Source: Lentisphaerota bacterium (GTDB lineage Bacteria; Verrucomicrobiota; Lentisphaeria; Oligosphaerales; JABHEG01). From it: a stretch of DNA of 64,000 nt. The position numbers and the translations under genes are program-made. Under the pieces are notes generated by a model, which was not told the DNA's origin, did not search any database, and saw only the letters and a list, made by a program, of their open reading frames with translations. Positions 1 through 12,000 of the stretch are shown piece after piece; positions within the stretch are counted from its first letter, which is position 1, and each line of letters begins with the position of its first letter. The DNA lies in assembly GCA_018676675.1 (NCBI GenBank), contig JABHEG010000280.1, positions 47,900 to 111,899 of the forward strand, written 5' to 3'.

Positions 1-3000
1 AGACAGCGTCCGCGGTGGCGCTGTTGGTGACCAGCAAGGTCAAAGTTGGCGTGCCTCCGGCTGCGCTCACATTCAGGTTCTCGGAGAACTGAGTACGCAC
101 AAACACGTAGTCGCCGACACCGAAGGTCTGGTCGACCTGAACAGCTCTGGCCGTGACGTTGAGTACTACCGGGGCGGTGCCGTCTGTAGTGTCCGTGAAT
201 TCGGTAGCCGGGTTCCCGTTGCCGGATGTGTCGGCCAGGGCGTTGAGCGTGACGTTGACCTCCGGGATGACATCCGTCCGATGCTCGCCGTTGATATTGG
301 TTGCGGACACCACGCCGGCACTTGTGCCGGTGGCGTCTGTGTTCCATGTTGTGGCGGCCGATATGCGTAAGTAGAACTCCTGCAGGTTGCCGTTGTCGTC
401 GGTGGACTCCAGGCCGCCACTACCGTCGTCGGTGAGGGCCAGGTCGAAGGCTTCGCCGCCACCGGTGTCATCATCGATGGTGAAGTTCCCGGCGGTCACG
501 GCGGCCGAAATGAGGTCCTCATCGACACCATTGTCGAGGGGTTCACTGAAGGAGACCTTAACGGTGTGATCGTCGTAGGTTTCGGCGGCCATCAGGATGG
601 GACGGGCGAGGTCGAACTTGTACTGGCCTATACCGAGGTCGTTCCCGGCATCGAGTGCGTTGCCCGAGGCAGCGTCATCAAGCAGCGTCGTCCCGGTGTA
701 ATCGACCTGTGCAAAGGCCGTGCCGGTGGCAGCACCGGTCGTTAACACGACCATGTTGGCGGGGACGGGTGTGGCGATCGCTTCGCCCACGTCGAACCGG
801 GCAGCATTTGCGCCGCCGCCGTCCGTCCACTCGAAGTCAGCTCCTGTGGTGTTGTTCTTGTCGTCGTCCGCGTTATCCAGGTCCAGCACGTACTGCGTAC
901 CCACACCCGTGGCGGTCCCAACGAGGGCGCCGAGGGATTCTGTGGTCGCGACAGCGCCATCGATGCGGAACTCGCCCGGGACGACCGTGGCTCCTGCAAT
1001 CCCCTCGGAGAACCGGATGGCCGCGGTTTCCACGTTGCCGTCTGTGTCGCCGTCGTAGGTCGCGACGCCGATGATGACGGGTTTGGCACCGTCAGCGACG
1101 CCTGCTGCGATGAACCCGGCGCTGGTGACCGCCGCGACGGGATTGGCCTCAGTGGACAGGTCCGCGAGGGCTCCTGCATCAATGGTCAGGTCAGGTGTGT
1201 TGGGGCTCTTGTCCACGCCGGAGGCATTGGTCCCGCCCGCATCTGCAGCGGCATCGGTGGCACCGGTGTTCCAGGTGTCGGTGCCGTTCTGCCACACAAT
1301 CACGGGATTGTTGGTCGTATCCGGGGGATTGTCAAACGTGATGTTGCCCCCGTCAGCCGTCACTTCACCGGTTTGGAAGCTCCCGACAGGCTCGGAGAAC
1401 GTGACCTCAACGCTGTTTTCAGACGTGGTCTTCGCCGACAGCACAACGGGCGGGGCCCCATCCTGTTGGGCGTCGAGCCCAGCGTCAGCCGTGTTCGCCA
1501 GGAGAATTCCCGCCAAATCCGTGGTGTCGGCGTCGGTCGGCAGATCCTGCGTATAGCCAACATCCGCATAGTCCGTGCCGTTCTCTTCCGCACCGTTGGC
1601 CGCGTTGATGAAAACAACGCCGTCGTCATTGGATGCAATAGCCACGTAGCTGTTGGCCGATCCGCTCAGATTCCCGGAGACTTCGAAGCTGGTGATGCTG
1701 AGAACATCCGTGACGGTCAATCCTCCGACAACATCGCCATTCGCCAAACTATGGCGCACGCGGGTGACGCAGGCAGTGTCGGCGCCGTCGAAGACCGCCG
1801 AGAGAAGGTAGATCTGGTCAACAGCAGCGCCGGCGGCAGCCCCGATGGTGAAGTCGTTGGCCTGGATGGTGCTGTCATCCATATTTTCCGAGAATTCCAG
1901 CCTGGCGGTGTCCACATCGCCGTCGCTGTCCTGGTCGTAATCGATCACGGTCATGATCTGGGGCGCAGCCGAATCGGTCGTTGCCGGCACGGAGGTCGCA
2001 TCGACCGGTTCGTTGTCGAAGGAACGCAGGAGCGCGTTGGCAACGGTCAAGGCAGGCTTGGTGCCGGTGTCGGGCGTTCCACCTTCCTGAGAGAGGACGA
2101 GGTAGAGGACGGTGTTCCCGGTGACATCGTCATCGAGCGGGCCGTTGGGATCGATGAAGACGAAACCATCCCGCCCGGCGATCTGCCAGTGGTTGCCGTT
2201 GGCAGCGACGTCGACCAGCGTGCCCATGCCGCTGTACCCCTCGAGCGTAGTGTCGTCGACAGGCCGGTCAAAGGTGACGCGGAACGCGTCAAGGTAGCCA
2301 TTGGCGTTGGTGTCAAGGGCCTCAACGCTCGCGACGCCGACCGATCCGAGACCGCGAATCTGCACGGCCGGGGTAGAATCTACCATGTCGTTCGAGTCGA
2401 GGTCGCCGATGCAGTGATCAACACGCCCGGTGTTGACCTCAATGGTGGCGTCTTCGGTCCATGCTCCCCCACTGGCTGTGGGTTCATTGAGGGTCAGGAC
2501 GGCCCGTCCCTGCGCATCAATGGTCAGGTCAATGTCAATGCCGCCGAAAGCAGGCGCCGTGGCAGCGATTGCCCCGTCAGGGCTGGTCTTCAGATCAGAC
2601 AGGTCGGTAGCTGTCCAATCGGTGACCGGTTCACTGAAGGTGAGCGTGACCTCGGTAGCTGTGGGCACTTCCCCGGAAGCAATGGCCTGGTTCCCGCGGG
2701 CTCCGACGAGCACTGGCTTGGCATGGTCGCTGACAGTCGCCTGCCCGGCCTGGTAGATTCCGGTTCCCTGCAGGAGATTGCCGGCCTCGTCAGTCAGTGT
2801 TGAAGTAAGCACACTGAGGTCGGGCGTATCGCCGGTGTCATAGGTCCCCGCCTGAGCTGGTGCGAAGGTGAAGTAGAGGACATTGTTGTCCCGTTCGTTG
2901 GCGTCGTCGTCGGGGCCGCTCATATCAATCGTCAGTTCCCCCCGACCGGCGAGTACCCACCGGGTTGTGGGAAGATCCTGCCAGAAGTTGACGGGTGGGT

Positions 3001-6000
3001 TGGGAGTATACAGTGTCGCGTCCAGGACATTCTCGCTGAAGGTGACTTTGAGGGTGTCGATGCGTCCGTCTTCATCCAGGTCGAGGATCTCAACATCTTC
3101 TCCGCGGTAGTGGGAGATCTGCGCGTCGACGCCTTCGTTGTAGACCCCGGCGCCATCCATATCGGACTGGCCATCGTTCGTGTCGGTGTCGCGATCCGCC
3201 CAGATGTCCTCGGCCGCCGACCAGGTGGTGGCTATGGTCTGATTGTTGTAGTAGAGGTTTGTCTGGACAGCGTTCTGGGTGTACCCATCCGGAGTCGTCC
3301 AGGCATCTCCCCCCCCCCATATGCGGCGGTCAGTGCCCTCGTTGTAGACGCTGTTTCCGCCGAGCTCCTGCCAAATGTCTTCGCCGGGATCCCACTGCCC
3401 GTTCTCGTTGCGGTCATGGTAGTAGAGATCCGTGTTCACGCCGACGGTCGCATCGGGGGTGGGCCAGGTGCTGCTGACGACGATGCCGTTGTGAACAATC
3501 AGAGGGGGGACGGTGTCGCTGGTTTCCAGGTCCGCAGCTGTGAAGTCGACCGGATTTCCGGCCCAATCGAAGAGGCCAAACCGGTCGCCGTCATAGGTCG
3601 TCTGGTAGGTGATTGCACCAGTCGTACCATCTACATCCTCAAGTGTGATGGTCAGCACTTGTGTGTTGGTGGAAAGTGAGAGGCGGCTGTCGGCCACGGG
3701 GGAAAGATCGGACGCCCCATCCGCATCGGCAAGAGTCCAGTCGTCCGCGTCTTCGTTCCCGGGCTGTGTTCCCTCGTGGAAGCTGAATGTCACCGTGTTG
3801 AGATAGCCATCACTATCGGTATCGGCAATAACCGGCTCGACACTGAGCTGCGGCGGCAACGTGTCGATCGTCACGGTCGTACTGGTCAGACTGGCCACGT
3901 TGAGCGGCTTGCTCAAACCGATGTCGCCATCGGAAATGCGGACGCGGAATTGGTCACCGTCGTCGACATCCTGGTAGTTGTTGGCGGCCTCAGACGGCTG
4001 GACGACGGCGAAGAAATCATAGATGCCATCGAGATCTGCGCTGGCAACCAGATTCTCGCTGTCAAGACTGAACGTCACTCGGTATTCGGTGATGCCGCCG
4101 CCGATGACGGACGACGTCCACGCCGGGGCGTTTGCCGGCTGAATGAGGGTGTCAATATTCGGCTCGAAGAGGCCGTTTCCGTCGGCATCGCGGTACAGGA
4201 GAACTCCCGCATCACGACCAGCGTAGTTACCCCCATTGGTCAGGGCCCGCAGATCGATGGTAGCATTGAACTCAGACATGTTGTCGAAGCGCAATGTCAC
4301 GCCATCAAGCGTCACGCCCGTCGCGCCGCTGTTGGCCAGGTCAATGCCGATGACGTCGGTCATGGCGTCCTCGGGGTCGTTGAAGGGCACGGGTGCGTCG
4401 GCCTCGTAACGCCGAATGGTGCGAGTGGTCTTCGTGACTCGGAAAGTCCATGTGCAGCTGGCAGGCTGGAAGGTGTCACCGTACGCCCGGAAGATATCCT
4501 CCCGCAACTCGTATCCCAACGGGACGCTTCCGGCACGCTCAATGCTCACATAATCCGTGCTCTGGAAGCGACTCAGCGCTTCACCAAGTTCGACTTGGAC
4601 GGTACTATCATCCCCGTCATGGAGCACCTTGTCGGTGGCGACAAACGTCAGCGGGCCAGCAATCGTCCCGTTGGCTTCAGCTGGTCGGGCGACGATGTCA
4701 TCGCCGAGGGTATAGCCGCCACTGCCATCGGCATCGTGATAATAGATGGCGCCGTAGCCGCTGACTGTATCGCCGGCGGCGACTGACACGCTGTCGGCCG
4801 AAAGCAGATCATCGCCTGCTCGCAACAAAGCCGCCCCACCTGCCCCGGTAGTGGCATCCCCATCTGTGTCAATCACGTAGTCAAGCCACGGGAGTGTGTA
4901 AACACTGTCCGTATCACGGACGACGGCCTCCTGGCCACCGTCGGTATACGCCTGATCCTCGTCGTAGTCATGGAAAGAAAGGCGGTCGTGGGGAACAAAG
5001 GCAGTAAGGGCTGCGTCCTCGGCTGGCGTACCCAATACCACATCGTCGTCGGCAGCTTTGTACAGTGCGTCACCATTGCCAGCCAAGACGATGGGCTCGC
5101 CGACATCCCAGGCCCCGTTTTCGTCCGTGTCGACATAATAGAGGTCCCCGGCATCAAAACCTGGACCTGAGATCTCGAAGATTGGCACTAGTAAGGTGTC
5201 TCGAAGCAGTTCCGCGGGAGGTACGCCAGCCCCGGTCGAGCCTGTGCCGTCACCGTCAACGAGAGTGTCTTCAGCGGCAAAGGCAAAGGGATCGAACGTG
5301 ACTGTGATGCTGTTCGTTCCGGTGCCTAGGGTGTAGCTGGCCACGGCTGTCATATCGAGTGGGACGGTTTGACCATTCCAGCGTAGGTAGTAGGCATTGC
5401 TGACAGGATCGAAAAACAGCTCGATATCCTGGTAACCGTCAGCCACGCTCGTACCAATCTCGGTAACCAGCAAGCCGGCCGTGAGGGTGGTCTGGACGCG
5501 AGTGGTCAGATCGCCGTAGTTGCTTTTGATCGTTGCGGCGAGAGTGTGCGTCTGCAGGCGTGAAGCCGCGTTCCCCGGGCCGGAGCTGTATTCGATGCCG
5601 TCCACCTCCACGGTACAGTAGAGTTCGTCTGCGTACTCCAGTTCGGGGGAGAAGTTCAGGCAGACGAAATGGTCGCTCAGCCCACTGTCACTGGCTTCCG
5701 GGACCAGGGTGTCTGTGCCCGTGTTGATCGGCAACATCGTGATGGTATAGGTGCCCGCCCCCACATTGTAGTCGACAACGATGTCGCACGGGATGACGGT
5801 GTCCGCTGTGCGACTGAACGCGCCATTTCCGTTGTCGGCATAGAGCATCACGCCGCGAAGTGTGTGAGTCAGGTCGTTCATGGCCATGAGGTCATCCGTC
5901 GGGGCGAAGCCATTGACATCGTGGAGAGTGAACGTCAGTCCCTGTAGGTATACTGTCCCGGGGACCCCGAGGAAATGGTCAATCCCGAACAAGACAGTTG

Positions 6001-9000
6001 GGGCGGACACCCCAGTTCGCCCCGCATCGATGGTCCATGGGCTGGTCGTCTCATCTCTGTAAACGGTGTTGGTCACACTCGTGCAGGTAATCGTTCCGCT
6101 GGCTCCACTGGCGAAAGCCGGACTGCCATTCGTGTTGGGCTCGGTCGGCTCGTAGGCGCTGGCGGACACCGAGAAACGGTCACCAAAGCTCATGTCATTG
6201 CTGGTCTGGGCGGCCAAGAAAAAGTCGTTCCCACCGTGAGGGGAGACGTGCGAGTTCGGTAGATGGGCGGCACGGCTGGTCGGGTCGGGATAGAGGGTGG
6301 TGGTGTAGCTCCCTGAGCCACCGAAGATGGGCGTCTCGATCAAAGGCACGAACTCATCGACGTCAGCCCCATCAAAGACTCCATTGGCGTTGGCATCGCG
6401 GTAGAGGGCGATACCACTGTCCTGGTCGGCTGTCAACGGAAGCAAGTGGGTACTGGTGAAACTGGTGATGTCGTTGACTGTCACCGCCACTCTCAGCAAC
6501 CGGCTTTGGTTGACAAACAGGATGTCGCTGGCCGGCTCAGCGGGAAGGGCCTCACTGGTCCGACGGACGACCACGAAGCTTGTGCCGTCAGCGTTCCCCG
6601 GGACCAGAACGAGTGTGTCGCTGGCCACGGCAACATTGGTTGGGCTTCCATCACACCAACTCAGCGAACTGATGCCGTCGTAGCTGAAAAGGTGGTTCCC
6701 TTGTTCGACAACGTCACTGACGCCCATGATCTCCAGCCCGGTAATGGCGAAGAGGGGCGAGACCACCCGCCCATCGGCCGGGTAGTGAGCCAAGTCCTCA
6801 GAGGTCGCACCGTGAACATCGTGGACTTGGATAACCAGGTAATCGGCCTCGGAAACGCGCTCGGCGCTGAGAACGAAAAGGCCACCTTCTGCAACGTCAA
6901 CAGGATCCCCTGCCGTGCCGCCGTCGCCGTCGTCGGACTGCCACGTGAGCTGCGTGCCATTCAGTGATAGTCTACCCGTATTGCCGGCCACATTGCCCGG
7001 ACCAACTCCGTGGACGCGAACGCCTCGGATGGCAGCGGGTTGCTGGATATCCCGGTCTACATCGGCGCTGATCGTCACATCGACACTGGCATTTGCGATA
7101 GGGAGACTGGCGGCGGTAACTGCCACAACGAGGAAGCTGCCACTCGCGCCCTCAAGTATGAAGCGTCCCCCGGCTCCGACGGCCACGACATTGCCATCGT
7201 TCCAGCGCAAAGTCTTGGCCGAACGGGCGTATACCAGTTTGTCGGAATAGAGCCCGCCCTGGAGATTCTTGCTCACTGCCTCGAGGACCACCCCTCCGGT
7301 CTGCCCGAAGGGGAAACGAGGGGCAAAGCCACGACCGCTGTCATGCATATCGAACCCCAGCACGGCGGTCGGCTCACTCCCCGCGGCGATGGTACCGGCC
7401 GGTAGAGCGCTGCTCACGCTGGCAGGCGCTGCCCCACGAACTTGGACGGACCTACACCCTTCCTCGTGGGGACTCCAGGCACAACGAAACTCATCGCTGT
7501 TGCTGATGACCGGAATATCGACACCGGCATCGTACACCCCAAGCGTCCCACCGATGTCGTACCACACATCATCCCCCGGAGAGTAAGCGACATTGTAGTC
7601 GAGGTCGGTGCCGTTGTCGTTGGCAGCTCCCGGCGGCTCCGGGTCTGTGTTGGGATTAGGCGCGTGCCCACGTTTAGCGTAATGAAGATTGCGCTGATAG
7701 CTCCCGATTGCACTCAGCATCGGTTCCCCCTGAGTCCGGTGTTGGTAAGGTACATTCGCATCATAGAAGGGGACCGGCCACCAATGGTCCTCAATGTCCA
7801 TCATCGTCTCCCCCATGCCCCAACGACCATCGCTGTTGGAGTCAACGTAAACGTGCCCTGTGAATGTCAGGCCCGGGGTCCCGTCGGCGGTGTCCCACCC
7901 AGCTGCGAAGTCCGCGCCTGAACGGCCTCGTCGGAAGAGGATACCATCGTTCGGGACTTCAACGTAGAAGCTGTCCCCAAGGTTGAAGGAGACGTTGGTG
8001 ACGACGCGAATATCGTACTCGAAGCCATCGTTCCCAGCAGCATCATCCAACGGGACGGCCTGGCTCGTGAGAGGACGCAGGACGACTTCGCGGTAGGCCT
8101 GTCCCGCAGCATTGGTGAGCCATGGTCCCCACTCAAGACCGCCGGCTGCCAACTGAACGAGGCCAGTGGTGCCGAAAAGTTTGTAGAGCCGGACGCCGCT
8201 GGTGGCGTCGTCGGCCAAAGGCAACAAGTCGCGCTCGGGATCGAACTGTCCATAGCTGGTGTCAACAAAACGAAGCGTGATCCCATCGATAACATCGGTC
8301 GCCCGCCCTGCCGCATCGATCCCAAGCACGCTGCGTTCCCGCTCGTCAAGACGGGAGGTGCTTGAATAGGTGACAGGGCTAACCTTGACCATCGCGTAAA
8401 CCGGCCCGGACTCAATGACCACTGGAGGCGTCATTGCAAAGATGCCATTCGCAACGGTGCCGGGAACATGTGAGTTGCTTACCAGGTTGCTGTTGTAGAT
8501 CCGCAGCTCGCCGATCCCGGCGAGGAGGCCATCGCCGGGAGTGACGTTGCTGTTGTTGGCAGCGGCCGAAAACGTGATGCTGGCGTTAGCGTTGGATAGG
8601 GATTGGTTCAGACTCCCGGCCAGAAGATACTCGCCACCGGTGTTGCTCTGCCGCCAGTAGGCGTCACTGTTGGGATTGAAACCACCTTGGTCGAAACCAC
8701 GGAGGGTGACGCGATTGGCGCTGAGACTATGAGTGAATTGGGCGGAGGAGTTGCTGTCCGAGCTGTATTGCTCAATCTCAGCACTCTCGGCGTCCACGGC
8801 GAGCAAGTCAGTCCAGCTATCATCGTGTGAAAAGCCAAGGACACCGTACCGCGCATCGAGGTTGCGTACACCAATGGCGGTCCCGGTAAAGTGCGGGGTG
8901 CTGTTGCGGTTGCCGGCGGCATCAACAACTTGCGCGCTGGACGTATTACCGCCACCACCGATGGTCCGGGAGGTGACCGACGTGCTGTTGAACCAAAGGC

Positions 9001-12000
9001 GCACGGTCTGAGCCGTGCCGCTGAGAAGGTCGATAATTTCAGGACCGTAAGGACCTTCTTTTTGGTGGACGCTTGAGCCGGCACCATAGGAAGCACCCGG
9101 TGTCCAGCCCGTGTTGCCGACGGAACTCAAGGGCTCGCTGAAAACGATGTCCAGGTAGTCGTAGGAGTTGTAGCTGCTGGATTCGCCACTCTTGTTGTAG
9201 TTGGTCGTGCGCCACATTGCGGCCGAGATCGGACGGGCGGGAGCGCCGTCCCACGCCATCGTCGGCGGGAAGTCACCCACGACGTAGTAGTAATCCGCCA
9301 CGTCGGGGTTCTGAACGATCTGGCGATACCAATGAACACCGTCTCGCTCCCGAGTGTCGGTTTCTCCCGAAGCCGGAGGAAGCCCGTCGGTACCGTCAGT
9401 CGAGTCGTTGTAACTGATCATCACCCAGCGTTTGCCGTGGGTGCGCGCCCGTACCTGCGACTGGTTAATGAGCACCCGGATCGTGCTGTAGTAGGTGGTG
9501 ACCCGATAGACGCTCATGCTCTGGACAGTGATCTCAGACCAGTCCGAACTCGCACGGGACGGCAGGCCGCCCGTGAAATTGGTGTCCGAAACATTGGCCA
9601 GGTTCTCATCCTCTGGGGCGTTTGAGGTGTCTTCGGGGTCGTTATTCTGCACCCACACGCGGAATGTCCCCCCCGTGGAGAGCGCAGGAGTATAGGTCTG
9701 GTTGGGGTAGGGGTTACGGAAGTTGAGATCCACCGCGTCGACCCGGCAGTCGCCGTCGAGGTCGCGGTAGAAGATACCGTTGTACGTGAGACCCTCTGCG
9801 TCGGTATCGGTGTTGGTCTCCACCGGGGCCGTGCCATACCTCAAGTAAGCGCCATCCCCGGTGGTGAAGTAGCGGGGTGGCATGCTGTCCGGATCGTCAA
9901 TGTCGTAGGGGGCGCGGAGGGTGACGTCCCAATCCGTGGCGGGAACAGCGTTGCCGCCGAAGTCGAAGATGTCACCGGCGGCGATGCTGACCGTGAGGGT
10001 CGTGGCGCCAGTGGCCGCCGGATCGACCAGCGCGCGACTAGCAGCGTTATTGCCGAAGTAGAGGATGCAGTAGTTGTTCGCCAAGGAATACGAGATGTTG
10101 TTGATATTGATCGCGTTGGTATTGGTGGCGGCCGTGAAGTCGTCGACCGTGAGATCGCCTACGTTGTCGCCGACCGATTCTGGATTGTGGTTGCTGATCC
10201 CGTTGCCATTGGTGTAGACCCGTTCACTGAACACCACCTTGGCGGAGTAGTTGTCATCGGCCAAGATAATGTCGACGACCCGGGGAATGCTTGAGTCGTG
10301 CAACCGCATCTCGCCGCTGGTCGTCTGCGTATCAGCCGGATTGCCGAGGGAATCGAACACGTTCTCCTCGACCGGAACAATCTCAATGGTCTCCACACCG
10401 GCTGGGACGCGGTACTCGTTTAGGTACGTAGGCGCCGCTCCCCCTGCCAAGTCCAGATCCGGCGTGTAATTGAGGTGGCACCGCGTGACGCTTGCGCCCT
10501 CGGTCAGAGCATCTCCGGCGACATCGGTGATGCTGCTGATACCAACGCTGGTTACAGTCCCGCCGTTCTTGGTTAGCAAGACCCTGAGTGCGTTCGCATT
10601 CAGGACGCCGGGGAGCGGGTCGCCGTTGTCGTCCAGGCGCGTGTCGCCCGAGTCGTAGGCGTTGGCCGTGCTGCCATCATCCAGCCAGATCAGGTCCGCA
10701 CCGTCGAGCAAGCCGTTGCTGTTGGCGTCGCGATACATCGCGGTGGCAGGCATGGCGCTGGCGCCCACCTGGCCGTCGGCGGGCTCCGTGCCGGTGACCA
10801 TCTCATCGACGAAGCCATCCGTGATGTCGCCAACGGTGTAGATGCTATCAGCGGGGGAATAGTCCAGCCAGATGCCGTTGTTGTTGCCGGCGAGGAAACC
10901 GGTCACCCAAGTCTGGAATTCGGCCTCGAGATCATCCACGTCGGGTACTGGGATCGCCGCGTTTTCTGCGTAATAGGAGGTGCGGTCGGGAACTTGTGCG
11001 CCGAGGGTAGCTACGGACGGCTCGGCGCCCGATGGCCAAAACCACATGTCGCTGCCCGGTGTAAATGTCTCGTCAAAGTTGATGCCAAGCCCGACGACCT
11101 CGCCAACATCCAGAAACAGACCGTCCCCGGCACTGCAGCCCAACTCCCCGTCCAGCTCGATGTAGCAGACGTGCGCAACCGTCGTTGCCCCAAGGACAGG
11201 GACGTTCGCCTGGAGATTCTTGAACTCGCCAGTGCGATCGGTTCCGTCCAAAAGCCCGGTGGTGAACGGGGGCTCCATGAGCACCACGTCCTCGCGCCGG
11301 AAGAAGTCATTGTCCTGAGCCACGCCACGGTCGAGCCACAGGGCATCCCCCGCTTGCTGGCCACCCGCGCCGTTGGTGTTGAACCAGCGATACTGCGGCA
11401 CAAGGTCGCTGAAACTGGAGGTCTTGGCCAGACTGTCCGTGCTCCCCACCGGTTCGTTCCAGGTGAGGTCGACGTAGGTATTGTCAGCTGCCAAGGAAGC
11501 GCTGACGATCACCGGCCCGTGGTTGTCGAAGCGGTATGCGAACTCGCTGTAGAAGAAGTCGCCGTTGTGTGCTCCCATGCCGCCGAGTTCCTCAGCGTTT
11601 GCGACGTCCATGATCGTGTCATTATCAATCACGTCCAGGCGAACATAACCATCGCCATTGCCCATGCTGACCGTGACCGTCCATGTTGCACTGGGTGAGG
11701 CCGTGGGGGTCCCCGCACCGTCTGTAGGTGCGACCGCCGTGATGACTGCACTCGGAAGCGGCGTGTCGGGCTTGGCAGCATATTCCTCAAACGGCCACGG
11801 TGATGTGTTCACGAAATTCTTGGTCAAGCGCAAGCCAAAGTCGTCCGCATCCACCCCTTGGACAGCTTCCGAAAACGTGACGAGAAACTGCACGGTTCCT
11901 GCGCTGGTCGCATACGGGTTGGCTGTGCCTGGGAGCGCAGCACCATCGACCAGCAGCTGGGTCGAGGAAACCTGTGGTGTTGCCGGGTCTATCGGGAGCC

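Noticed and set aside
1373..2803. 476-codon + strand frame at the left end
   Set aside because: It is antisense to the giant gene, which has meaningful domains in the minus frame. The frame stays open only because the giant gene's codon composition produces few stops on the other strand.
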